Source: Bacillus mycoides
GTDB lineage: Bacteria; Bacillota; Bacilli; Bacillales; Bacillaceae_G
Length of the DNA: 64,000 bases
Direction: 5' to 3'
Assembly (NCBI RefSeq): GCF_018742245.1
Contig: NZ_CP036132.1
Coordinates: forward strand, 2,041,001-2,105,000
In this document: positions 53,029-61,608 of the stretch, in pieces
Layout: every line of letters begins with the position of its first letter
Numbering within the stretch: the first letter of the stretch is position 1
Program-made: the position numbers and the translations under genes
Notes under the pieces: model-generated
What the model was told of the DNA's origin: nothing
Database searches by the model: none
The model's input: only the letters and a program-made list of their open reading frames with translations

Positions 53029-54277
53029 CGGGAAGGTTGTATTACTACAAGGGTGGGTAAAAAAGATTCGTCATCTAGGAAATGTTAGCTTTTTATTATT
53101 AAGGGACCGAACGGGAGTTATTCAATGTGTATTAGAAAACGAGTTAGCCGGATACAAAGTTGATGTTGAAAGTGTCGTCCAAATAATTGGAGAAATAGTA
53201 GAGACACCGAAAACAGAATTAGGTATTGAAGTACTTGCACGTAAAGTGAAAGTATTAAATGGTGCAGAGCCACTTCCATTTGAGATAAATAAAAAGAAGC
53301 TACAAGTTGGCTTAGATCAACTGTTGAATGAGCGGGTATTATCATTAAGGCATGAGCGAATCGCGGCGGTTTTTAAAGTGAAATCTACACTCGTTCAAAG
53401 TTTTAGTGAATTCCTAATAGAGAACGATTTCACACGTATATTTACTCCGAAAATTGTCTCGCAAGGGGCAGAAGGAGGAGCGAATGTTTTTAAGCTTCCA
53501 TATTTCCAAAAAGAAGCGTATTTAGCTCAATCACCACAGTTTTATAAACAAATGATGGTAGCGGGAGGACTCGAATGTGTTTTTGAAATTGCTCCTGTGT
53601 ACCGGGCTGAACATCATAACTCGTCACGACATTTAAATGAATATATATCGTTAGACGTAGAACTTGGATTTATTCATGATTTTTATGAAGTGATGCAATT
53701 AGAAACAGATGTTTTACGATATATGTTTCAACAAGTAGGAGAAAAATGTGAAAGAGAACTACAACTATTACAAGTAACAGTACCTGTTATTGCGGAAATT
53801 CCTAAAATCACATTATCAGAAGCACAAGAAGTTTTAAAAAGTAAGTATCGAAAAGAATCTCCCATAGGGGATTTAGATACAGAAGGTGAAAAGTTACTAG
53901 GGAAATATGTGAAAGAAACGTATAATAGTGAATTTGTATTCATTACACATTATCCGAAAGAAGCGCGACCGATGTATACGATACCGAATAAAGAAAATCC
54001 AACTATTACTGATTCATTCGATTTATTATATAAAGGGTTAGAAATTACATCAGGTGCACAGCGAATTCATAACTATGACATGTTACTTGCTTCTTTTAAA
54101 GAAAAAGGATTACATCCAGAGAAATTTCAATCTTATTTAAATACATTCCGATACGGTTGTCCACCACATGGTGGTTTTGGGATAGGATTAGAAAGGGTTG
54201 TATATAAACTTTTAGAGTTAACAAATGTCCGAGAGGCGAGTGCTTTTCCGAGAGATTGTACTCGTCTTATACCGTAA
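52979..54277 (+). CDS. aspS: Archaeal-type aspartyl-tRNA synthetase
   Basis: The 432-aa class II synthetase has an N-terminal OB-fold anticodon-binding domain (residues 1-105), motif 2 with YRAEHHNSSRHLNEYISLDVE (about 207-227), and motif 3 GGFGIGLERVVYKLL with the archaeal-type ending FPRDCTRLIP. It lacks the long GAD insertion of bacterial AspRS (about 590 aa). Archaeal-type enzymes are often non-discriminating and can also make Asp-tRNA-Asn. The T-box specifier is GAC. The ATG at 52979 has GGAGGG seven bases upstream; an ATG at 52964 precedes that site. Confidence 0.9.
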   Translation: MDQIMKRSLTRECTEHSGKVVLLQGWVKKIRHLGNVSFLLLRDRTGVIQCVLENELAGYKVDVESVVQIIGEIVETPKTELGIEVLARKVKVLNGAEPLPFEINKKKLQVGLDQLLNERVLSLRHERIAAVFKVKSTLVQSFSEFLIENDFTRIFTPKIVSQGAEGGANVFKLPYFQKEAYLAQSPQFYKQMMVAGGLECVFEIAPVYRAEHHNSSRHLNEYISLDVELGFIHDFYEVMQLETDVLRYMFQQVGEKCERELQLLQVTVPVIAEIPKITLSEAQEVLKSKYRKESPIGDLDTEGEKLLGKYVKETYNSEFVFITHYPKEARPMYTIPNKENPTITDSFDLLYKGLEITSGAQRIHNYDMLLASFKEKGLHPEKFQSYLNTFRYGCPPHGGFGIGLERVVYKLLELTNVREASAFPRDCTRLIP

Positions 54278-54314
54278 AAAAGAATCTTCGCGATTATCGC
54301 GAAGATTCTTTTTT
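54276..54314 (+). terminator. Strong Rho-independent terminator
   Basis: AAAAAGAATCTTCGCGA pairs with TCGCGAAGATTCTTTTT around TTA, directly behind aspS. Confidence 0.92.
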
Positions 54315-54474
54315 AATGTTCTTTATATTTCATTTGTAAATATTTTCTATATAAGTCTATAAAAATCCTTTTCGACAAAAAATTAATATATATCTTGACA
54401 GTTATAAATATAACCGATATACTTCATATTAATTTCAAAAGAAGATATATTCAGAATATTAAAGTGCGTTGAAT

Positions 54475-54735
54475 AGGAGTAGTAAGGTCATGTATTTGTA
54501 CAGAGAGCTATGGGTTGGTGTGACATAGTCAAATGACATCCTGAACTCGCCTAGGAGCAGTAAGGTGGAACGGAATCACATTCTTAGTAAATCTTAACGG
54601 TTAACCTTCGATATTAGGTTTGTAATCAAACGATTACTACTAAGGTGGATTCATAATGGAATCAATAAGGGTGGTACCGCGTTAAGCAAATGGCTTAGCG
54701 TCTCTTTATATAAAGAGATGCTGGGCCATTTTTTA
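54475..54735 (+). promoter_or_regulatory. T-box leader, specifier uncertain
   Basis: T-box sequence AGGGTGGTACCGCG (54668-54681) is followed by a long terminator ending near 54732. Stem I is short (CTATG / CATAG). By the GAA-N-NNN pattern seen in the other leaders here, GAA-C-UCG at 54543-54549 would give UCG (Ser), but the following base is C rather than A, so CUC (Leu) or another codon is possible. It governs an amino-acid symporter. Confidence 0.82.
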
Positions 54736-54825
54736 TTTTATAGAAAAAGAAATGGAGGGTTTATTTGGATAGGTTTATAAAATTCGTTTATTTATATAAA
54801 AAGATTTAATTAGGAGGAAAATAAG

Positions 54826-56166
54826 ATGAAACAGACGGAGCAATGGACTTCGAAATTAGGTTTTATAATGGCAGCGGCAGGATCAGCAATTGGACTTGGC
54901 GCAATATGGAAGTTTCCTTATATCGCTGGAAAGAGCGGGGGAGGAGCATTCTTTTTAATCTTTATATTATTTACTGTATTAATTGGACTACCACTACTTA
55001 TTGCTGAATTTATGATTGGACGCAGTACACAGAAACAAGCAGTTGGAGCATTTAAAAGTATCGCACCAAATACAGGATGGCACTGGATTGGCCGTCTTGG
55101 CGTTGGAACTTGTTTTATATTACTATCATTTTATAGTGTTGTAGGTGGATGGGTATTAATTTATTTATTCAGAGGAGTGACAGGACAGCTTATTACTCCA
55201 GGACAAAATTATAGTGCATTATTCACAGAGACAATTGGAAATCCGACTTGGGCCATTATCGGTCATTTTGCATTTATGTTCATTACGATATGGGTTGTAT
55301 CAAAAGGTGTACAAAATGGGATTGAAAAAGCAAGTAAATATATGTTACCAGCGTTGTTCGTATTATTTTTCGCTCTTATTATTCGTTCATTAACACTTGA
55401 TGATGCGATGCAAGGCGTGAAGTTTTTCTTACAGCCGGATTTCTCAAAAATTACTTCAGAAAGTATTTTGTTCGCAATGGGGCAATCATTCTTTGCGATT
55501 AGTATAGGAATTTCGATTATGGTTACGTATAGCTCGTATTTAAATAAAAAAGAAAGTTTACCAAAATCAGCAGTTACGATTGTTGGATTGAATTTATTCG
55601 TTTCTTTATTTGCAGGTCTTGCTATATTTCCAGCAGTATTTTCATTAGGAATGGAGCCAACAGAAGGACCTGGATTACTATTTATCGTATTGCCATCTGT
55701 ATTTAGTCAAATTCCATTCGGTGGACTATTCTTAACAGTATTTCTTGCGTTATTTACATTTGCGACATTAACATCGGCATTTTCACTACTAGAGACGGTC
55801 GTTTCAGCATTAGCAAATGGCGAGCAAGAAAGAAGAAATAAACTATCATGGATCATCGGTTTCTGCATTTTCCTAGTAGGTATACCATCTGCGTTATCAT
55901 TTGGAGTATGGAGTGATATTACGATTTTTGGGAAGAATATTTTTGATGCGATAGACTTCTTATCTAGTAATATATTAATGCCACTCGGAGCATTATTTAT
56001 TAGTATTTTCGTATCATTCAAAATGGAAAAGAAAGTGTTAGAAGCTGAATTTTTTATAGGTGGAAATTACGGAAAGAAAGTATTTACTACCTGGGTATTT
56101 TTACTTCGATTTATAGCTCCACTTGCAATAATTATCGTCTTTTTAAATGTAATAGGGATTATTTAA
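54826..56166 (+). CDS. Neurotransmitter:sodium symporter family amino-acid transporter
   Basis: The 446-aa protein has 11-12 TM segments and the NSS signature [28 protein letters not shown] in TM1 (residues 20-47), matching the LeuT substrate and sodium site region. TM6 shows the unwound pattern [17 protein letters not shown]. These import amino acids with Na+. The T-box implies that its substrate is the amino acid of the sensed tRNA. AGGAGG precedes the ATG. Confidence 0.92.
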   Translation: MKQTEQWTSKLGFIMAAAGSAIGLGAIWKFPYIAGKSGGGAFFLIFILFTVLIGLPLLIAEFMIGRSTQKQAVGAFKSIAPNTGWHWIGRLGVGTCFILLSFYSVVGGWVLIYLFRGVTGQLITPGQNYSALFTETIGNPTWAIIGHFAFMFITIWVVSKGVQNGIEKASKYMLPALFVLFFALIIRSLTLDDAMQGVKFFLQPDFSKITSESILFAMGQSFFAISIGISIMVTYSSYLNKKESLPKSAVTIVGLNLFVSLFAGLAIFPAVFSLGMEPTEGPGLLFIVLPSVFSQIPFGGLFLTVFLALFTFATLTSAFSLLETVVSALANGEQERRNKLSWIIGFCIFLVGIPSALSFGVWSDITIFGKNIFDAIDFLSSNILMPLGALFISIFVSFKMEKKVLEAEFFIGGNYGKKVFTTWVFLLRFIAPLAIIIVFLNVIGII

Positions 56167-56200
56167 GATGAAATGTTATAATATTCAGTAAAAAAAGAAG

Positions 56201-57118
56201 GTGATGATAATAAAAACGAATTTGATTGAAGTTGGGAAATACATAAACATTAGAGGGAAAAAGCTATATGTTGAAACACATGGAAGTCCTAAAAATAAAC
56301 CAGTATTATATTTGTACGGTGGACCAGGAGAGAGCTGTTATGATTTTTCATTTCATCAAGCGGAACGATTAAAAGAATCATTGTATGTAATTATGTTAGA
56401 CCAACGAGGAGTTTGTCGTTCGGAAGTAATTACTGAGGAAGAACCTTTTGGACTAGGTGATTTAATTCAAGATTGTGAAGAACTAAGAAAAGTATTACAA
56501 ATTGATAAATGGTCTGTAATAGGACATTCTTTCGGTGGGTATTTAGCATTGTTATATGTAGCGATGTATCCAAATTCAATAGAGAAAATAATATTTGAAG
56601 GTCCGACTTTCGATTTTTCATTAACAAGTAGAGCTTTGTTACAAAAAACAGGGGATTTATTAATAAAGTATGGAAAAGAAGCAGCGGCAGAAGAGTGCCT
56701 GAATTATTCATCTAATAATGCTAGTTCAGAAGAGTTGCTAGAAGCTTATATAAGATTAAGCTCTGAATTAGAAGAGAAGAGAATGGAGATTTACAATTAT
56801 AAGGAAGATGAGACGGACGATAGTTTATATAGTGACGAAGAGTGGGAACAATTTTCAAATCGTTCAAAAACCCATTTTGATAGATTAAAATCAGAGGGAG
56901 CATGTCATACGTCATTATTATCAAAAATAAAAGATGTACAGAATCCAATGTTATTAATTGTAGGAAAATATGATGTAGTAACATGTGAAAAGCAAATTGA
57001 AATATTCAATCGAGATTCTCTAAATGGAAAGCATATCATATTCGAAGAAAGTGGTCATACACCACATTATGAGGAAGCAGATCGATTTGCTGAAACAATT
57101 ATTCATTTTTTGAAATAA
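56201..57118 (+). CDS. Alpha/beta hydrolase, proline iminopeptidase-like
   Basis: The 305-aa protein has the oxyanion motif LYGGPGESCYD (about 38-48), DQRGVCRS, nucleophile in VIGHSFGGYLALL (Ser near 110), Asp in LIVGKYDVVT, and His in EESGHTPHYEE. The GGPG and DQRG blocks are those of peptidase family S33. AAGAAGGTG is close to the GTG/ATG pair at 56201-56206; the exact start is uncertain by a codon. Confidence 0.85.
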   Translation: MMIIKTNLIEVGKYINIRGKKLYVETHGSPKNKPVLYLYGGPGESCYDFSFHQAERLKESLYVIMLDQRGVCRSEVITEEEPFGLGDLIQDCEELRKVLQIDKWSVIGHSFGGYLALLYVAMYPNSIEKIIFEGPTFDFSLTSRALLQKTGDLLIKYGKEAAAEECLNYSSNNASSEELLEAYIRLSSELEEKRMEIYNYKEDETDDSLYSDEEWEQFSNRSKTHFDRLKSEGACHTSLLSKIKDVQNPMLLIVGKYDVVTCEKQIEIFNRDSLNGKHIIFEESGHTPHYEEADRFAETIIHFLK

Positions 57119-57127
57119 AAAAGAAAG

Positions 57128-57158
57128 GGTGCTTCTAATAATGAGAAGCACCTTTTTT
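57128..57158. terminator. Bidirectional terminator
   Basis: GGTGCTTCT (57128-57136) pairs with AGAAGCACC (57144-57152), with T-run on the plus strand and A-rich sequence on the other side, between convergent genes. Confidence 0.85.
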
Positions 57159-57732
57159 AAATTTCTGGATAAGTGATTGTAATGTTAGGCCATTTGCTTT
57201 GCCAATTCTTTTTATTAACCCTATTTTTATACATATGTATTCGTTCTTTCGTTTCAAGAAAATGAGGTGTAGGTTTCACTTGTAATGAAAGTGCATCTTC
57301 TATTCCGCATGGGGATGTTAATATGACTTTGTTTTGTTCGTCCAAAGAAACACCAAGGGCGGTTGCTGTTTCAGGAAATTTAGAAATAGCATCAATAGAA
57401 GAAGAGTATGGTGGCATTCCATTCACTACATGCATGCGAGTTTGATTTTTTACTGACCAAGGGATGGAGGCATCCATATTCATTAGTTTCTGTTCTAATG
57501 ATTGTTCGTACACCTCATCTTTATGTAATGGATCATAATAAATGACATCGACATCTGGCGTAGCCGTTCTTACTTCGTAGTTATGTAAGGTATCCCAAAT
57601 TTTAGAACGGACAAACCCAGCGCAAATCCACCAATCAGGTAGCTCTAGTGATTTTGCCATTTGTAATACATTCATCATCCACGGATCATTTTGGATCAAT
57701 TGAATAATATCTTGTTCGGTTTTAATAGTCAT
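57157..57732 (-). CDS. Nucleotidyltransferase-like protein (DUF925 family)
   Basis: The 191-aa protein shows WWICAGFVRSKIWDTLHNY, then TPDVDVIYYDP with the paired Asp of a nucleotidyltransferase site, and MHVVNGMPPYSSSIDAISKFPETATALGV, the signature of the PF06042 family. The substrate is unknown. ATG at 57732 is chosen over a GTG four codons up. It follows the amj gene by 33 bases on the same strand. Confidence 0.82.
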   Translation of the reverse strand: MTIKTEQDIIQLIQNDPWMMNVLQMAKSLELPDWWICAGFVRSKIWDTLHNYEVRTATPDVDVIYYDPLHKDEVYEQSLEQKLMNMDASIPWSVKNQTRMHVVNGMPPYSSSIDAISKFPETATALGVSLDEQNKVILTSPCGIEDALSLQVKPTPHFLETKERIHMYKNRVNKKNWQSKWPNITITYPEI

Positions 57733-57765
57733 TTGATAGTACACCTACTTTTTTTAGAGAGTGAA

Positions 57766-58563
57766 TTAATTCATAAGCTTAATAATCCATGTAATCCAGT
57801 AAGCACCTGGTATGAATAATAGTTGCGCTAATAATGTACCGAGAAGTCTAGAAATCATGAGCCAACCATACATCTTACTCATTGCTTCAGCACCTTCTTC
57901 TGATTGAAGAGCCCGTTCTGTTAAAAGAGCGATACGTGGATCTAGTAAAACTGTTAATAAAATAGTAGCAAAACCATTAACAAGGCCAGAAGCTGTAGTA
58001 GCCTTTGTTGCATAAGTCGGATTTAAAAAAGAAGCATATAGTGCGGAAAGAACACCAGCTGTATAAATGGCAGTGGCAAACATATTAATAAGCATAATTC
58101 GCTTCGGAATTCCGCCAATACGCATTCGATGAATCATCTCAAACTTTGGAAAGCGTACATATTTTTTTGTGTACTTTAATTTTTGAATGTTATTCGTCTT
58201 CATCATTCGAATGAATGAACCATCTGTTTCAAAGTTTTGAATTACGTATCCAAATAGCTTTGTCAAAGTTGGATAGAGTATAATCGCGAGCAATGTACCG
58301 ACAGAAGCAGATAATAGAACGAGCCGTATAATATGCTCTAAATCAATAGAAGAATCTAGCTTTGCTTCATCGACAATACCACCAATTAAAAAAGCTTGTA
58401 GTAAGTTAGATGTTCTTGAAATAAGTAGTACCATTCCTACGATGGATAAGGCAACGACAATCTTTTTTAAACGTACACCAGCTAATCGAATACTATAAGA
58501 GCTAGTTTCAACCGCGTGGATAACAATTGTGAAAGCCATTATAAAAATTAACGTAATTGACAT
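57766..58563 (-). CDS. amj: Lipid II flippase Amj
   Basis: The 265-aa protein has six to eight TM segments and the Amj (YdaH) pattern: IVIHAVETSSYSIRLAGVR near the N-terminus, ISRTSNLLQAFLIGGIVD, and GLVNGFATILLTVLLDPRIALLTE. Amj is the alternate lipid II flippase that can replace MurJ in B. subtilis and is induced by envelope stress there. ATG at 58563 follows CTGGTGA. Confidence 0.9.
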   Translation of the reverse strand: MSITLIFIMAFTIVIHAVETSSYSIRLAGVRLKKIVVALSIVGMVLLISRTSNLLQAFLIGGIVDEAKLDSSIDLEHIIRLVLLSASVGTLLAIILYPTLTKLFGYVIQNFETDGSFIRMMKTNNIQKLKYTKKYVRFPKFEMIHRMRIGGIPKRIMLINMFATAIYTAGVLSALYASFLNPTYATKATTASGLVNGFATILLTVLLDPRIALLTERALQSEEGAEAMSKMYGWLMISRLLGTLLAQLLFIPGAYWITWIIKLMN

Positions 58564-58754
58564 TTGATTCACCAGTTTCTATTAAATTAATTATAACTTT
58601 TTCACTTTATCATATCTTTTGTGATTTTGTAACTGAAAGTATAAGGGGTAGAAAAAGTAATTTTCTGAAAAGTTGAATGGTGATAGTATAGTAAAGGTGT
58701 AAGTAGGAGAATGGCCTTAATGGGGTACATATAAAATCAGTGGGGGAATGAAAT

Positions 58755-59420
58755 ATGTATACAACATTTCTATTTGATTTAGATGGAACATTAACTGATC
58801 CGAAAGAAGGGATTATAAATTCTGTTCTATACGCGTTAGAAAAAATCGGGATCGAAGAAGTAAATATAAGCGAGTTAGATTCATTTATCGGCCCACCAAT
58901 ACAACAATCTTTTGTAGATAGATATAATATGAATGAAATAGAGGTAGAACGAGCAGTGTTTTATTTTCGGGAATATTTAAAGCAAAGTGGTTTATTAGAG
59001 AATAAAGTATACGATGGAATTGGAGCCCTATTGCAAGAATTAAAGGATGATGGCAATCGTTTGTTTGTAGCAACTTCAAAGCCTACTGTATTTGCGGAAC
59101 AAGTAATAGAGCACTTTCAGTTAACATCTTTTTTTGAAGAGATTGTAGGGAGTAATTTAGATGGGACAAGAATAAAAAAGGAAGAAATAATTGCTCATAT
59201 TTTACAAACAAATGAAGAACTTCAAAAAGAAGAAATGGTGATGATTGGTGATAGAAAGCATGACGTAATCGGTGCGAACAGTAACGGAATTGCTTCAATA
59301 GGTGTATTGTATGGATATGGTAATGAGAATGAATTGAGTGATGCTGGGGCGATTCATATAGTGAAAGATGTCGAAGAGTTACAAAGTTTTTGTATAGAGA
59401 ATAGTACGATAAAACTATAG
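58755..59420 (+). CDS. HAD-superfamily phosphatase (phosphoglycolate phosphatase-like)
   Basis: The 221-aa protein has HAD motif I FLFDLDGTLTD (residues 5-15), a four-helix cap, motif II VATSKP (about 104-109), and motifs III/IV KKEEI...MVMIGDRKHDVIGANSNGI. This is the PpaX/Gph-type subfamily, which removes phosphate from small metabolites; the substrate is not determined by sequence. GTGGGGG precedes the ATG. Confidence 0.88.
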   Translation: MYTTFLFDLDGTLTDPKEGIINSVLYALEKIGIEEVNISELDSFIGPPIQQSFVDRYNMNEIEVERAVFYFREYLKQSGLLENKVYDGIGALLQELKDDGNRLFVATSKPTVFAEQVIEHFQLTSFFEEIVGSNLDGTRIKKEEIIAHILQTNEELQKEEMVMIGDRKHDVIGANSNGIASIGVLYGYGNENELSDAGAIHIVKDVEELQSFCIENSTIKL

Positions 59421-59565
59421 AAATAGAACCTAGAAATCCCTTTATAACATATGACGATGAAATCGTTTTTGTTTAAAGGGATTTTACATATGTAATCGAA
59501 TACTATAATTAGACAATTTTAGCATGAAAAATTTGTAATAAAGTAAAACTTTAATTAGTGGAAGT

Positions 59566-59697
59566 TTTGTCCATCCGGCACTGATTATCAGCCCTCACCA
59601 ATCGGGCTTTTACGAGCAGTTGATATCCCGCCTAGCTTCTGCACATTTGCTGAATTTTAAGGTGGGAGTCTTACTGCCCGCAAATAGCGGGATAAAA
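59566..59697. repeat. bcr1-like repeat of the B. cereus group
   Basis: Read on the minus strand, the region begins TTTATCCCGCTATTTGCGGG, has a GGGCAGTAAGACTCCCACC stretch, and continues through GGCGGGATATC and GGTGAGGGCTGATAATCAG. This agrees with what is remembered of the roughly 155-bp bcr1 element, a mobile repeat confined to this group with TTTAT at its border. It is GC-richer than its surroundings and has several short stems. No ORF is present. Confidence 0.55.
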
Positions 59698-59790
59698 AGA
59701 GGAGGAATGTCATGAAATAAAAGGGTTCGAAATACGAGTAAAAGTTCGTCGTTAAAAGATTGAATTTTCAGTTTAAAAGGAGGGTTATAA

Positions 59791-61230
59791 TTGGAGCTAG
59801 TTATTATTTTATTAGCACTTAGTTTACTCATGTTTGTAGCATATAAAGGATTTTCTGTAATATTATTCGCACCGATTTTTGCATTATTTGCGGTATTTTT
59901 GACAGAGCCTAGTTTTGTATTACCTTTCTTTTCAAATATTTTTATGGAGAAAATGGTAGGGTTTATTAAATTATATTTCCCTGTGTTTTTACTTGGAGCA
60001 ATATTTGGGAAAGTAGTAGAAATGTCAGGAATCGCTGATTCCATCGCAAAGACGATTGTAGAGTTAGTTGGAGAAAAACGTACAATTTTAGCGATTGTTT
60101 TAATGGGAGCTATTTTAACGTATAGCGGTGTTAGTGTGTATGTAGTGGTATTCGCTATATTTCCGTTTGCGGCTAAGTTGTTTCGACAAGCGGATATCCC
60201 AAAGCGTTTAATCCCTGGCACAATCGTTCTTGGAGCAGCAACATTTACAATGGATGCGCTTCCTGGATCACCACAAATTCAAAATGTAATACCTACAACT
60301 TTTTTTAAAACTGATATTTATGCAGCACCGATACTTGGTATTTTAGGCGCAATTTTTGTTTTAACGTTAGGTTTACTTTATTTAGAGAGTAGGCGTAAGA
60401 AGGCAAAAGCAGCAGGAGAAGGGTATTTTGGTTTTAACGATGGAAAGTCTGAAATGGCAGCATCTTTACAATTAGAACAAAAAGATATACCGATACTAAG
60501 CAGTATTGAAATCACAAGAGTACAGCAAGTAATTGCGTTTGTACCACTTATTTTAGTAGGTGTAATGAATAAAGTTTTCACAATCATGATACCAAAGTGG
60601 TATCCAAATGGTTTTGATTTCTCAGCTATTGGTATGAAAGCATTTGGAAAAGTAGAATTAAGTGCGGTAGTTGGAATTTGGTCTGTAGAATTGGCACTTA
60701 TTATAGGGATTTTATCAACGCTTTTATTATATTGGAAACGAGTAGTAACTGGATTTCAAGCTGGATTGAATACAAGTATTGGTGGAGCGCTACTTGCAAC
60801 AATGAATACAGGAGCTGAATTTGGGTTTGGCGGTGTTATTGCAGCACTTCCAGGTTTTGCAATTATGAGAGATAGCATCTCTGCAACTTTCACGAATCCA
60901 TTAGTAAATGGGGCAGTAACAACGAATATTTTGGCTGGTATTACTGGATCAGCATCAGGAGGAATGGGGATTGTTTTAAGTGCGATGGGAGATAAATTTA
61001 TTGCAGCGGCCAATCAATATGATATTCCATTAGAAGTTATGCACCGCATTGTATCAATGGCATCAGGCGGAATGGATACATTACCACATAATGGTGCAAT
61101 TATTACTATTCTAACGGTAACAGGATTAACACATAAACAGTCATATAAAGATATATTTGCTATTACAGTTTTGAAAACGGTCGCAGTATTTGCAGTCATC
61201 GCGTTCTATACTTTAACAGGAATCTATTAA
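59791..61230 (+). CDS. GntP-family permease
   Basis: The 479-aa protein has about 12 TM segments and GntP-family blocks: VFLLGAIFGKVVEMSGIADSIAK, AAATFTMDALPGSPQIQN, GFGGVIAALPGFAIMRDSI, and GGMDTLPHNGAIITILTVTGLTHKQSY. GntP proteins are H+ symporters of gluconate or other hydroxy acids. TTG start behind AAAAGGAGGG. An Fe-dependent alcohol dehydrogenase follows at 380 bases. A hydroxycarboxylate such as hydroxybutyrate is a possible substrate, inferred only from that neighbour. Confidence 0.87.
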   Translation: MELVIILLALSLLMFVAYKGFSVILFAPIFALFAVFLTEPSFVLPFFSNIFMEKMVGFIKLYFPVFLLGAIFGKVVEMSGIADSIAKTIVELVGEKRTILAIVLMGAILTYSGVSVYVVVFAIFPFAAKLFRQADIPKRLIPGTIVLGAATFTMDALPGSPQIQNVIPTTFFKTDIYAAPILGILGAIFVLTLGLLYLESRRKKAKAAGEGYFGFNDGKSEMAASLQLEQKDIPILSSIEITRVQQVIAFVPLILVGVMNKVFTIMIPKWYPNGFDFSAIGMKAFGKVELSAVVGIWSVELALIIGILSTLLLYWKRVVTGFQAGLNTSIGGALLATMNTGAEFGFGGVIAALPGFAIMRDSISATFTNPLVNGAVTTNILAGITGSASGGMGIVLSAMGDKFIAAANQYDIPLEVMHRIVSMASGGMDTLPHNGAIITILTVTGLTHKQSYKDIFAITVLKTVAVFAVIAFYTLTGIY

Positions 61231-61339
61231 TACTAGTTAATATACGAAAAGAAAATATTTATCAGATTGATATTTTACATAATAAAATATTTATTGTAAC
61301 TACTCAGTCACTCTATGAAAAATCGGCAGAAAAATTTTT

Positions 61340-61520
61340 TAAGTTGGTCGAGAGAGGACCTGGCTATGTATAGGAGCGGTCAGGGCCTTTCCTGCCACGC
61401 GCAAAGTTTTAAAACAAAGAAAGGTAGCAAGGTGTAGGTCCATTTTTATCTTCATGGCAGCAATCTATATGCTGAAAAATGAAAACAACTTTCTATAGTT
61501 AATAAGGGGGCTTATTTTAA
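61340..61520. ncRNA. Unexplained structured region, possible regulatory RNA
   Basis: A GC-rich island in AT-rich DNA has nested pairing: GGACCT (61356-61361) with AGGTCC (61436-61441), enclosing CCTTTC (61386-61391) with GAAAGG (61419-61424). Further on are CAGCAATCTATATGCTG and a small hairpin AATAAG-GGGG-CTTATT followed by TT (61501-61518). It sits in the 380-base gap in front of the Fe-alcohol dehydrogenase. No riboswitch family was recognised; a group-specific repeat is the alternative. Confidence 0.35.
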
Positions 61521-61608
61521 CTGGAATAATACACTTTATCAAACTTCTGAATGAAATGCATGGCTGAGTAGTTGCAAATATTTATTATAGATAGAAGGGG
61601 TGGAGTAC

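Noticed and set aside
61325..61350. TTTTTTAAGTTG as an IS231 end
   Set aside because: Only a few bases resemble the IS231 terminal repeat; the rest of the repeat and any transposase are absent.
61340..61400. Guanidine-I (ykkC) or SAM riboswitch
   Set aside because: GGTCGAGAG is reminiscent, but the other conserved blocks of these riboswitches are missing.
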